Shown here in pieces: positions 16,067 through 24,255 of a stretch of 34,420 nt of DNA (positions are counted from its first letter, which is position 1; the number at the start of each line of letters is the position of its first letter). A program made the position numbers and the translations under genes. The notes beneath the pieces were generated by a model that saw nothing but the letters and a program-made list of their open reading frames with translations, made no database searches and had not been told where the DNA came from. Source of the stretch: JBBSOK01 sp038259825 (GTDB lineage: Bacteria; Bacteroidota; Bacteroidia; Flavobacteriales; Flavobacteriaceae); NCBI GenBank assembly GCA_038259825.1, contig JBBSOK010000016.1, positions 1 to 34,420 on the forward strand, in the 5' to 3' direction.

Positions 16067-18162
16067 TGACAGAGAAAATAGCACATACCACTACCATCAA
16101 AAATCGATATAATAATAGGGAATTAAACTGGCTTCAATTTAATGCACGTGTGCTACAAGAAGCCAATGATAGCAAGATTCCTTTAATTGAAAGACTTCGT
16201 TTTTTGGGTATATTTAGTAATAATCTTGATGAATTTTTTAAGGTTAGATACGCAACAGTAAAAAAAATTGTTGATGCTGGAAAAGGAGGGCGTAGTTTTT
16301 TGGGTGGTATTTCGGCAAAAGAATTATTGGCAGAAATTACCCAAACAGTAATAGCACAACAATCACACAGTTTACGCATATTAACTAATATTAGGAAGGA
16401 GCTTCATAAGGAAAATATTTACATAATTAACGAAAGTGAAGTTTCTCCGGCGCAAAGTAAATTTATATCAGACTATTTCGTAAGAAAGGTAAGTCCAGCC
16501 ATGGTAACCATTATGATTAGTGAATTGGAGCAATTTCCAAGTCTAAAAGATAGCGCTGCATATCTTGCTGTCCGTATGATTATGAATAGCGAAGATGAAA
16601 AATTTGATAATAAAAACACATACGCTCTAATTGAAATTCCAAAATCGGTAGACCGTTTCGTAGTATTGCCACAAGAAGGCGAAAAACAATATATAATAAT
16701 CCTCGATGATTTAATTAGACATTGTTTAAATAATATTTTCAGCATTTTTAATTATAAAAGTATTTCTGCTTATATGATTAAAATTACGCGCGATGCCGAA
16801 CTTGATATTGATAGCGATTTAAGCCGAAGCTTTATAGATAAAATTTCTAAAAGTGTAAAGGATAGAAGTATAGGAGATCCAGTCCGCTTTGTTTACGATA
16901 AAAATATAGATAAACAAACGCTAAAATTCTTATTGGATAAGATGGGAATTGAAAAAACCGACAGTATCATTCCTGGCGGGCGGTATCATAATCGTCGTGA
17001 TTATATGGACTTTCCAAGTTTAGGAAGGCCAGATTTGCAGTATGAACCAAAAGAGCCATTGCCAATCCCAGGATTGAGTTTAAATGGTAGTTTATTGGAT
17101 AAGATTGCAACCAAGGATTATTTATTACATACACCATATCAAACTTTTAGTTATGTTGTAAAATTTCTTCGAGAAGCCGCACTGGACCCTAAAGTGGTAC
17201 GAATAAAAATTACGATATATAGGTTGGCTCAAATTTCACATATAACTAGTTCGCTTATAAACGCTAAGAAAAACGGCAAAGATGTAACTGTTCAAATAGA
17301 GCTTCAAGCACGTTTTGACGAGCAAGCAAATATCGGCTATGCAGAGCAGTTGCAAAGTGAAGGTGTTCGTCTAGTTTTTGGCGTTAAGGGCCTAAAAGTG
17401 CATTGCAAAGCTTGTATAATTGAAAGGCTTGAGGACAATGAAATAAAGCGTTACGCAATTTTAAGTACTGGAAATTTTAATGAAAGTACTGCCAGGATTT
17501 ATACGGATTACACACTTTTTACTTCAGACCAGCGTATATGTAAAGAAGTGAATAAAGTCTTTGATTTTTTTGAAGTAAACTACAAAATTAAAAAATATAA
17601 ACATTTAATCGTTTCTCCGCATTATACTCGAAATGCTATCTACAACCTAATTGATACCGAAATAAAGAATAAAAAACTCGGGCTGCCAAGTGGTATAAAA
17701 TTAAAATTGAATAGTTTGTCAGACTTTAAGATGATTGATAAATTATATGAAGCAAGTAGGGCAGGTGTAAAAATTAAGTTAATTATTCGCGGAATTTGCT
17801 GCTTAATTCCTGGCGTTAAAGGAATGAGCGAAAATATTGAAGCCATAAGTATTGTTGGAAAATATTTAGAACATCCACGGTTATATATTTTTGAAAATGG
17901 TGGGGACACAAAAATTTACATTTCTTCGGCAGATTTTATGGGAAGAAATCTTGATAGTCGTGTAGAAATTTCTTGCCCAATTTATGATGAAGATATAAAG
18001 AAGGAAATTCTGGAAAACTTTGAAATTGGTTGGAGTGATAATGTAAAAGCACGTGTAATTAGCAGTAAAAACGATAACGCTTACAGGAGAAACAATAACG
18101 AAAAGATAAGATCGCAATTTAAGATGTACGATTATTACTTAAATAAATTAGAAGTAAAATAA
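16066..18162 (+). CDS. ppk1: Polyphosphate kinase 1
   Basis: This enzyme reversibly polymerises the gamma phosphate of ATP into inorganic polyphosphate. At 698 residues it is full length. The N-terminal domain begins with NRELNWLQFNARVLQEA, and the SNNLDEFFKVR head segment is typical. The catalytic PLD-like domains carry the autophosphorylated His446 (KVHCKAC) and the second His603 (EHPRLYIF). Its start is coupled to the sixA-like gene by a 1-base overlap, and ppx begins 1 base after its stop. Confidence 0.97.
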   Translation: MTEKIAHTTTIKNRYNNRELNWLQFNARVLQEANDSKIPLIERLRFLGIFSNNLDEFFKVRYATVKKIVDAGKGGRSFLGGISAKELLAEITQTVIAQQSHSLRILTNIRKELHKENIYIINESEVSPAQSKFISDYFVRKVSPAMVTIMISELEQFPSLKDSAAYLAVRMIMNSEDEKFDNKNTYALIEIPKSVDRFVVLPQEGEKQYIIILDDLIRHCLNNIFSIFNYKSISAYMIKITRDAELDIDSDLSRSFIDKISKSVKDRSIGDPVRFVYDKNIDKQTLKFLLDKMGIEKTDSIIPGGRYHNRRDYMDFPSLGRPDLQYEPKEPLPIPGLSLNGSLLDKIATKDYLLHTPYQTFSYVVKFLREAALDPKVVRIKITIYRLAQISHITSSLINAKKNGKDVTVQIELQARFDEQANIGYAEQLQSEGVRLVFGVKGLKVHCKACIIERLEDNEIKRYAILSTGNFNESTARIYTDYTLFTSDQRICKEVNKVFDFFEVNYKIKKYKHLIVSPHYTRNAIYNLIDTEIKNKKLGLPSGIKLKLNSLSDFKMIDKLYEASRAGVKIKLIIRGICCLIPGVKGMSENIEAISIVGKYLEHPRLYIFENGGDTKIYISSADFMGRNLDSRVEISCPIYDEDIKKEILENFEIGWSDNVKARVISSKNDNAYRRNNNEKIRSQFKMYDYYLNKLEVK

Positions 18163-18163
18163 C

Positions 18164-19078
18164 TTGATAAATATTGAAAAATACGGTGCTGTAGATATTG
18201 GTAGTAATGCCATTAGACTACTAATAGCGTCTGTTATTGAGCAGAAAGATAAACCTACAAAGTTTAAGAAAATTTCGTTGGTCCGCGTTCCAATCCGTTT
18301 GGGGGCTGAAGTTTTTATAGAAGGCAAAATTTCCCAACAAAGCATAGACAGAATGTTGGATGCTATGACGGCCTTTAGATTGCTCATTAAAACACATAAT
18401 GTTACCCGTTACAGGGCATGCGCAACATCCGCAATGCGTGAGGCCAAAAATGGAGAAGAAGTAGCTGAATTAATCGAAAAGGAAGCAGGAATAAATATTA
18501 ATATTATTGATGGAAAAGATGAAGCCTCAATAATATCCGCAACGGATTTAACTGATTTGGTTGAAGGAGATAAAGCATTTTTATATGTGGATGTTGGTGG
18601 AGGAAGTACAGAGTTTACTGTATATGCAAATGGACAAAACATTATTTCAAAGTCTTTTAAACTTGGAACAGTAAGGCTCCTAAACGACATGGTAGAAGAT
18701 ACAATGTGGCAGCAAGTTGAAAAGTGGATTAAGGAAAACACAAAACAATATTCCCGAATATCACTTATTGGTAGTGGCGGAAATATAAATAGTATTTATA
18801 AAAGCAGTAACAAAAAAATTGGAAAGCCCTTAAGTTACTTTTACCTTGCTAATTACTATGAATACATAAAATCCTTCTCTTACGAAGAACGTATTACCGA
18901 ATTAGATATGAATCCAGATAGGGCAGATGTGGTTGTTCCAGCTACTAGAATCTATCTTTCAGCAATGAAATGGAGTAAAGCAAAAAACGTCTTTGTTCCA
19001 AAAATTGGACTTTCAGATGGAATTATAAAAAGTCTTTACAATGAAAAGGTTGCTGAAGGGTTGGAAATGAATTTGTAA
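18164..19078 (+). CDS. Ppx/GppA family exopolyphosphatase (short form)
   Basis: This ASKHA-fold phosphatase of 304 residues has the phosphate-binding loop VDIGSNAIRLL (about residues 10-20) and VDVGGGSTEF (about 144-153). It lacks the C-terminal HD domain of E. coli Ppx, as is usual in Bacteroidota. It should degrade polyphosphate or pppGpp. The start is TTG 18164 (LINIEKYGAVDIG), one base after the ppk1 stop, and no in-frame ATG lies close by. It ends 19 bases before the convergent miaE stop with no clear terminator between. Confidence 0.9.
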   Translation: MINIEKYGAVDIGSNAIRLLIASVIEQKDKPTKFKKISLVRVPIRLGAEVFIEGKISQQSIDRMLDAMTAFRLLIKTHNVTRYRACATSAMREAKNGEEVAELIEKEAGININIIDGKDEASIISATDLTDLVEGDKAFLYVDVGGGSTEFTVYANGQNIISKSFKLGTVRLLNDMVEDTMWQQVEKWIKENTKQYSRISLIGSGGNINSIYKSSNKKIGKPLSYFYLANYYEYIKSFSYEERITELDMNPDRADVVVPATRIYLSAMKWSKAKNVFVPKIGLSDGIIKSLYNEKVAEGLEMNL

Positions 19079-19097
19079 TATTTTTGGATTCTAAAAT

Positions 19098-19679
19098 TTA
19101 TCCGTGCATAGTTTCAGCCTTGCTCAAATCTTTCATAATTTCAGCTTCAAAAAGTAAAAGGTCGTTCCATTTTTGGTCAACTTCTTTTCTGTCACCATAT
19201 TGTCTGGCAAATCCTAAAAACATTGTGTAGTGGTTTGCCTCACTAACCATTAATCTTCTATAGAAATCGGCTAATTTTTTATCCTCTAATTCTTCGCTTA
19301 ATAATCTAAAACGCTCGCAACTTCTGGCTTCAATTAATGCTGCATATAAAAGACGATGCACCATTTGTGTTGTGCGGCTGCCGCCTTTTGGAAAAAATGT
19401 AATTAGTTTACCAACATATTCATCTTTTCTATCTCTTCCTAAAACCCAACCGTTTTCTAAAATTAAATCGTGAACCATTTTAAAATGGCTCATTTCTTCT
19501 TTAACAAGCGCAATCATTTCTTGCACTAGCTCTGTATATTCAGGAAAACTTACAATTAAAGAAACCGCAGTAGAAGCGGCTTTTTGCTCACAATACGCGT
19601 GATCCGTAAGAATTTCTTCTATATTTTTTTCTACTATATTTACCCATCTCGGGTCTGTTGGTAGTTTTAGGCCTAACAT
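19098..19679 (-). CDS. miaE: tRNA-(ms2io6A37) hydroxylase
   Basis: This non-haem di-iron monooxygenase hydroxylates the isopentenyl side chain of modified adenosine 37 in tRNA. The 193-residue protein has the ferritin-like helical pattern with ligand motifs EEMSHF, EARSCERF and SEANHYTMF. I take ATG 19679 (MLGLKLPTDPRW) as the start; a TTG at 19685 would add two residues. It needs O2, which fits an aerobic organism. dnaX lies 53 bases upstream on the same strand, so the two could share a transcript. Confidence 0.92.
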   Translation of the reverse strand: MLGLKLPTDPRWVNIVEKNIEEILTDHAYCEQKAASTAVSLIVSFPEYTELVQEMIALVKEEMSHFKMVHDLILENGWVLGRDRKDEYVGKLITFFPKGGSRTTQMVHRLLYAALIEARSCERFRLLSEELEDKKLADFYRRLMVSEANHYTMFLGFARQYGDRKEVDQKWNDLLLFEAEIMKDLSKAETMHG

Positions 19680-19732
19680 TTTCAATTAAAATTTTTAGAT
19701 TATGAATGCAGATTTTTCACTTTTAAAGATTT

Positions 19733-21595
19733 TTAAATTTCTAAATCGAAATCCTTTCTAAGCTTATCAATCAGCGGATTTTTCTCTCTTAATTTTTCAA
19801 ATTTTTCTTTTGCTGTATAGGCGTATCGCTTCATCACGGTTTCGTTTACGGTAATAGTAAGATCAATATCGTAATTGTTTAGTTTTTCTCGTAAATAGAC
19901 TAATAAACTGTGTTTCGCTCTTTCTACTTCAACTTTTATAGTACTGTTTGGAAATTCCAATACTATGCTATTGCCCTCTAATGCAGGTATTCCCATTGAA
20001 AGATGTGAGTGCAAATTAAATTTTCCTTCTTCTTCAACCTGTTTTGCGTAATTGGCCCAAACTTTTTGCATTTGGGTTTCCGTAAAATCATCACTAGGCA
20101 GATTTTTGGAATCCGGTGCATTTGCCAATTGCTCCTGTTTTAATTCCTGCTTTTTTTGAATACTTTTTAATGATAAAGCAGAAATTTTCTTCGCATTTCG
20201 CTCCGCCAAAATTTGAGGTCGCTCTATAATACGTTGCGGTGTTTCTTCCGTTTCAACTTTATTAGCATGTTCAACTCCTGAATTAATTGCAGTGTCCACA
20301 TTTACAGAGGCTGAATTTTCCTTAATTTGATTATTGTCAGCTAAGGATTTTTCTGAAATTATTTCAACTCGACTGACCTCACTTTTAGCGTCATTAGAAT
20401 TATGAGTAGCTAGATCAATTGGTTTTTCTTGATATTTATTATTTTCAGAAATCTGTTTTTCAACAGATTGAGTTTCCTTATCTAAAGTTTTGAAATAAGA
20501 TGGCGGAATTACGAAACGTTCAGACTTTTTTTTTTCGTCCCTTGCTGTAAGAGATGCTAATTGCAGTAAACATAGTTCAACCAACAATCGTTGATTGCGG
20601 CTTACTTTAAATTTTAAATCACAGGTGTTTGCAAGTTCAATTCCGTCCATTAAAAAGGAGTGTGTTGCTTCTTGAGATTGTTTAAAATACATTGTTTTTA
20701 CCTGTTCGCCAACCTCTAGTAATTGAATTGTTTCTTGGCTTTTGCAAACTAATAAATCCCGAAAGTGCGAGGCAAGCCCCATTATAAAATGATGCGCATC
20801 AAAACCTTTTGACAGAATATCATTAAATGCCAATAATGTTTGAGGAATATTGTTGGAAATCAGCAAATCGGTCATTTCAAAATAGTAGGTGTAATCTAAA
20901 ACGTTTAAGTTTTCCGTTACAGCCTCACGGGTTAAATGACTACCCGAAAAACTTACAACACGATCAAAAATTGATAAGGCATCGCGCATTGCACCGTCAG
21001 CTTTTTGGGCAATTATGTGCAAAGCATCATCATCTGCTTTAATATTTTCTGCTGTTGCCACTTCAGCTAATTGTCCTTTTATGTCTTGAACGGTAATTCT
21101 TTTAAAATCAAAAATTTGGCAACGTGATAATATTGTAGGAATTATTTTGTGCTTTTCGGTAGTTGCAAGGATGAAGATAGCGTGTTTTGGCGGTTCTTCT
21201 AAAGTTTTCAGAAAAGCATTAAATGCTGCCGAGGACAACATATGTACCTCATCAATTATATACACCTTATAATTTCCAATCTGCGGTGGTATACGTACTT
21301 GGTCAATTAAACTTCTGATGTCGTCTACAGAATTATTGCTTGCTGCGTCTAATTCGAAAATATTAAAAGCAAAGTCTTCATCTTCCTTTTGTGTGCCGTC
21401 TTCATTTATTTTTTTCGCCAAAATCCGCGCGCAGGTAGTTTTACCAACTCCTCGCGGACCGGTAAACAGCAGTGCTTGCGCCAAATGATTATTACTTATG
21501 GCACTTTCCAATGTTTTAGTAATTGCCTGTTGTCCCACAACGTCTTTAAAAACGGTAGGTCTGTATTTACGGGCAGATACTATAAAGTTTTCCAT
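19733..21595 (-). CDS. dnaX: DNA polymerase III subunits gamma and tau
   Basis: This clamp-loader ATPase has 620 residues in full (tau) form. Walker A is GPRGVGKTT at 46-54, Walker B DEVHML at 115-120, the sensor 1 region LATTEK and the SRC box (about 157-159). Domains II and III run to about residue 350; 360-500 is a low-complexity Ser/Asn/Glu linker, and 510-620 is a tau-specific C-terminal domain. Odd points: the four-cysteine zinc module normally found between Walker A and B is absent (residues 55-85 hold only Cys55, then AKKINEDGTQKEDED), and codons 354-357 contain ten consecutive A's at the end of domain III, suggesting gamma by slippage. The start ATG is clear. Confidence 0.97.
   Translation of the reverse strand: MENFIVSARKYRPTVFKDVVGQQAITKTLESAISNNHLAQALLFTGPRGVGKTTCARILAKKINEDGTQKEDEDFAFNIFELDAASNNSVDDIRSLIDQVRIPPQIGNYKVYIIDEVHMLSSAAFNAFLKTLEEPPKHAIFILATTEKHKIIPTILSRCQIFDFKRITVQDIKGQLAEVATAENIKADDDALHIIAQKADGAMRDALSIFDRVVSFSGSHLTREAVTENLNVLDYTYYFEMTDLLISNNIPQTLLAFNDILSKGFDAHHFIMGLASHFRDLLVCKSQETIQLLEVGEQVKTMYFKQSQEATHSFLMDGIELANTCDLKFKVSRNQRLLVELCLLQLASLTARDEKKKSERFVIPPSYFKTLDKETQSVEKQISENNKYQEKPIDLATHNSNDAKSEVSRVEIISEKSLADNNQIKENSASVNVDTAINSGVEHANKVETEETPQRIIERPQILAERNAKKISALSLKSIQKKQELKQEQLANAPDSKNLPSDDFTETQMQKVWANYAKQVEEEGKFNLHSHLSMGIPALEGNSIVLEFPNSTIKVEVERAKHSLLVYLREKLNNYDIDLTITVNETVMKRYAYTAKEKFEKLREKNPLIDKLRKDFDLEI
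20526..20535 (-). promoter_or_regulatory. A10 slippery run in dnaX, candidate frameshift or transcript-slippage site
   Basis: The coding strand reads GAC GAA AAA AAA AAG TCT, ten A's followed by G (Glu354-Lys357). A -1 shift or one extra A leads to GTC TGA, a stop two codons on. A +1 shift or one missing A gives a TAA after five sense codons. Either product would end at about 358-362 residues, directly after clamp-loader domain III, where E. coli and Thermus gamma end. Confidence 0.55.
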
Positions 21596-21743
21596 ATTAT
21601 AAAACGAGAATTGTTTTTGCAGTAAATTTATAAAGCACTAACATTTAGGACTTTTAAATGGAGTTTGACTGTAATAAGCAGAAACAATTCACTTTCACAA
21701 ATATAGAAATGCAGGTTAATTAATTAAAAAATAAACATTAGTG

Positions 21744-21777
21744 TTTTCGGGTAGTTATTAACATTGGCGTACTTTTG
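21744..21777 (+). promoter_or_regulatory. Promoter of RNase P RNA
   Basis: TACTTTTG (21770-21777) fully matches the Bacteroidota -7 consensus and lies just before the mature RNA start near 21780-21783. A TTTT stretch at 21744-21747 may be the -33 element with a 22-base spacer. Confidence 0.6.
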
Positions 21778-21795
21778 CGAAAGCAGGCCGCCTTA

Positions 21796-21820
21796 CCGTC
21801 GTCCCGAACTAGTTTTGGGA
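21796..21820. repeat. Palindromic element copy 1 in the P3 hairpin of rnpB
   Basis: The core TCCCGAACTAGTTTTGGGA forms a hairpin. Over 25 bases it matches copy 2 (21865-21889) at 22 positions, at an offset of exactly 69 bases. The differences are G/A, A/T and T/C. Confidence 0.6.
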
Positions 21821-21864
21821 GGGAGGAAAGTCCGGACACCACAGGGAAGCATAGCGGCTAACGG

Positions 21865-21889
21865 CCGTCATCCCGAACTTGTTTCGGGA
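21865..21889. repeat. Palindromic element copy 2 in the P12 hairpin of rnpB
   Basis: The core TCCCGAACTTGTTTCGGGA forms a perfect 7-bp stem (TCCCGAA with TTCGGGA). From memory, it resembles a dispersed palindrome of many Bacteroidota genomes beginning GTCATCCCGAACTTG. Copy 1 lies 69 bases upstream. Confidence 0.6.
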
Positions 21890-22114
21890 AAGGACAAGTG
21901 CAACAGAAAGTATGTACAGGTAATGCTGTAGTGAAACCAGGTAAACTCTATGCGGTGAAATGCCACGTAAACTTGCGCTTAAGGGTTCCCGCCCAATGCA
22001 AGAGGGTAGGCAGATTGAGCTTATTGGTAACAATGAGTCTAGATAAATGGTAAGGTTTGGTTGCAATACACCAAAACAGAATCCGGCTTATAGGCCTGCT
22101 TTTTTTATTTTTAT

Positions 22115-22672
22115 TTAATTGTTTTTCGATTCTACTTTGTTGGCGAAAAAACTAAAAACAGAACTTCCGTATTTTCTAGCTTCTACAAAGTTTGAAAGTG
22201 AAGATAAATCCGTTTGAGAGGCGTGTTCTAAAATAACGAGTCCATCATCTTTAACCATATTTTTACTGAATATGGTTTCAGTAATAGCGGTAAGTTTTTC
22301 TATGCTAAAATCATAAGGCGGATCACCAAAAATAATATCAAAACTACCGTTATTTTTTTCCAAATATAGTTGAACTTCAGATTTTACAACAGATATTGGC
22401 ATTTCTAATTCTTCGGTAATTTTTGTGATGTATGTTACACAGCCAGAATCTGAATCTACGGCTGTTATATTTTCGGTTCCTCTCGAGGCAAATTCAAAAC
22501 TTATATTTCCTGTACCTGAAAAAAGGTCCAAAACGGATAATTCATCAAAATAATATGTGTTTCTAAGTATATTGAATAACGCTTCTTTTGCAAAATCTGT
22601 TGTTGGCCTTACCGGCAACTTTTTAGGTGCGGTAAGTCTTCTTCCTTTATGTATTCCTGAAATTATACGCAT
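22115..22672 (-). CDS. rsmD: 16S rRNA (guanine966-N2)-methyltransferase
   Basis: This SAM-dependent methyltransferase modifies G966 of 16S rRNA. Its 185 residues start with MRIISGIHKGRRL, typical of RsmD. The SAM-binding loop is DLFSGTGNISFE (49-60), followed by AVDSD; the catalytic NPPY-type motif reads DPPY (117-120). The N-terminal RPTTDFAKEALFNIL segment is diagnostic. The ATG overlaps the stop of the DUF3822 gene by one base (TAATG), so the two are translationally coupled. Confidence 0.95.
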   Translation of the reverse strand: MRIISGIHKGRRLTAPKKLPVRPTTDFAKEALFNILRNTYYFDELSVLDLFSGTGNISFEFASRGTENITAVDSDSGCVTYITKITEELEMPISVVKSEVQLYLEKNNGSFDIIFGDPPYDFSIEKLTAITETIFSKNMVKDDGLVILEHASQTDLSSLSNFVEARKYGSSVFSFFANKVESKNN

Positions 22673-23451
22673 TATTCTATTGCCTTTAAAATTACGTTAT
22701 AATGCGTTTCAGCTTCCGTAGAGATTTTTGAAACGTCAGAATTTAAAAACGAAATATTTCTGATGTACGTGAAAAGTAATTTATACAATTCACTTTCTAA
22801 ATCTATTTTTCCACTTAAAATCACTTCAATTTTATCAGGATTATAGCGTAATTGTTCGATAGTGAAAAGAGCATAATAGCAAAAATCTTCTGCTGTTTTA
22901 TATGTGTATGTGTTGCAAAGTTTAAGTTGTCCATTACTAACCGCAACTAAATGAAACATTGCATCTGAAACTTGAAGATATATTTTTTTATTGTCGTTTC
23001 CCTTTTCAATGTTTAATATTTTCTCTGTAAAAAGTGTAATTGAGTGATAGTAATTAAAGGAACCAAATTGATCGAAAAAGAAGTTATTTATATTGACGAA
23101 CGGCACGTAAACTGTTACAATTTCATCATTATTAAAACTTTCGTTTGCAATAAAATCTGTTGCAAGAATTTTAGAATTGAATTTTAAATAATCGCTCGCT
23201 TTATTTTCGTCAAAAATTGTAGCAGGTACCAATGTATAGAGAGGTGTATCATACGCTACTGAAACATTTATAAATTTTTCTGAAAGTCTTGTGGTATTTT
23301 CAAAAGTGATTTCAAGCTCTTCTAGAAGTTCTTCGGGTGTTTTGGTTTCGGTAAAATGTACTTCTTTATAAAAGACTTCCTTTTTAAACTGGTCTGACAC
23401 CAAAAAAGAAAGTCCATTCAAAGAAATTTGAACGGACAGTCTATTATTCAT
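22672..23451 (-). CDS. DUF3822 family protein
   Basis: This 259-residue soluble protein is Bacteroidota-specific and recurrently sits beside rsmD. It starts NNRLSVQISLNGLSFLVSD and contains phrases such as SVAYDTPLYTLVPATIFDE and TVYVPFVNINNFFF. The overall order of strands suggests an actin/ASKHA-like (FtsA or PilM-like) fold, but no ATP-binding loops are evident, so that is speculative. It is the middle gene of a three-gene minus-strand set, 11 bases after the preceding gene and overlapping rsmD by one base. Its role is unknown; coupling to rsmD hints at a function near ribosome maturation or merely conserved order. Confidence 0.85.
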   Translation of the reverse strand: MNNRLSVQISLNGLSFLVSDQFKKEVFYKEVHFTETKTPEELLEELEITFENTTRLSEKFINVSVAYDTPLYTLVPATIFDENKASDYLKFNSKILATDFIANESFNNDEIVTVYVPFVNINNFFFDQFGSFNYYHSITLFTEKILNIEKGNDNKKIYLQVSDAMFHLVAVSNGQLKLCNTYTYKTAEDFCYYALFTIEQLRYNPDKIEVILSGKIDLESELYKLLFTYIRNISFLNSDVSKISTEAETHYNVILKAIE

Positions 23452-23462
23452 TGTATAAGGTT

Positions 23463-24131
23463 TTATTCTTTTTTGAAATCGTACACTTTTGGCCAGTTTC
23501 CTGCGGTGTTCACATCGTTCATTGAACCTACCTGAATATATTCACCATTTACGCCGTCTACAGAAAGTACTTGTTTTTCTTGGTTCAAAAGATCTTTATC
23601 TAAATCGCTCAAAATTTTATCCTTTGCAATTTTTGCTTCAAAAACTTTGTAGGTAACATCTCCTTTGTTCAAAGTTCCCGCTTCAAGATCAATTTTATGA
23701 TCTGTACCGTTTATATTTACGTTCATCATATTTTTGTACCTATCTGTACCTGCATATAATGAATCTTTAACAGGCGTAAACCCTAAGGTATCAGAAACAA
23801 TTGCTTCTATTATATATCCACCTGTTTCTGGGTCAAGACCATAAGCCTTATTTTTTACTCTATCTGGATAGCTGGTATCTTTTCTAGAAGTTATTGCAAA
23901 TTGAGCAGTTTCAACAAAATTAATTAAGCTATCATAGCTTCCTGTAAAATCACCTTTAATTTCTTTATAAGCCAATTGGGCAGATTGAATGTCTTTCAAC
24001 TTTTCTATAACCTTTCCATAACGGGCTTCTTTTACTTCATTAAATTTTACGGGTGCCATAATAGAGGAATAAAGTTTCCAAGCTAAAAAAGCAATTGCTA
24101 CCCAAAGAACTAACTGTATTATTAATTTCAT
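23463..24131 (-). CDS. Single-span membrane protein of unknown function
   Basis: This 222-residue protein has one N-terminal membrane segment (residues 4-22, IIQLVLWVAIAFLAWKLY). A helical stretch follows (FNEVKEARYGKVIEKLKDIQ), pilin-like in layout: a hydrophobic N-terminus running into a long helix, and an AQLAYKEIKGDFTGSYDSL segment. The rest is a polar, probably periplasmic domain. The family is common in flavobacteria next to DUF3822/rsmD, but no biochemical role is known to me. It leads the minus-strand set, and a full TAGATTTG -7 match lies 40 bases upstream. Confidence 0.75.
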   Translation of the reverse strand: MKLIIQLVLWVAIAFLAWKLYSSIMAPVKFNEVKEARYGKVIEKLKDIQSAQLAYKEIKGDFTGSYDSLINFVETAQFAITSRKDTSYPDRVKNKAYGLDPETGGYIIEAIVSDTLGFTPVKDSLYAGTDRYKNMMNVNINGTDHKIDLEAGTLNKGDVTYKVFEAKIAKDKILSDLDKDLLNQEKQVLSVDGVNGEYIQVGSMNDVNTAGNWPKVYDFKKE

Positions 24132-24170
24132 TATACTATAGATTAGATTTATTAATGTTAAGGTCTATCG

Positions 24171-24178
24171 CAAATCTA
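24171..24178 (-). promoter_or_regulatory. Putative -7 element for the DUF3822-rsmD set
   Basis: On the minus strand this reads TAGATTTG, a full match to TAnnTTTG, 40 bases before the ATG at 24131. The region also serves the divergent helicase gene. Confidence 0.4.
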
Positions 24179-24205
24179 CAATTTTTTTTTGTTCGTAAAA
24201 GTATA

Positions 24206-24231
24206 TTGCGAAAAAAACATAGTTATCTTTA
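24206..24231 (+). promoter_or_regulatory. Putative promoter of the RecD-like helicase gene
   Basis: TTG (24206-24208) and TATCTTTA (24224-24231) are separated by 15 bases, slightly short for the Bacteroidota pattern. The ATG follows at 24256. Confidence 0.35.
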
Positions 24232-24255
24232 AACCATAATACACAAGCACTTTTG

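Larger units (their letters stand above)
21780..22101 (+). ncRNA. rnpB: RNase P RNA, bacterial class A
   Basis: This is the catalytic RNA that matures tRNA 5' ends. The universal GAGGAAAGTCCGGAC block is at 21823-21837. Other conserved parts are ACAGAAAG (about 21903), AGTGAAACCAGGTAAAC (about 21931), GGGTTCCCGCCC and the 3' block AATCCGGCTTATAGGCC. P1 pairs AGCAGGCC (21782-21789) with GGCCTGCT (22093-22100); a run of T's directly after P1 probably ends transcription. The length of about 322 nt is normal. The hairpins at P3 and P12 positions are near-identical palindromes (see the two repeats). It is divergent from dnaX and convergent with rsmD, whose stop is 14 bases away. A minus-strand open frame here is an accident. 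Confidence 0.95.

Noticed and set aside
21809..22066. 85-codon minus-strand frame
   Set aside because: It is antisense to the conserved core of RNase P RNA; the RNA explains the sequence.
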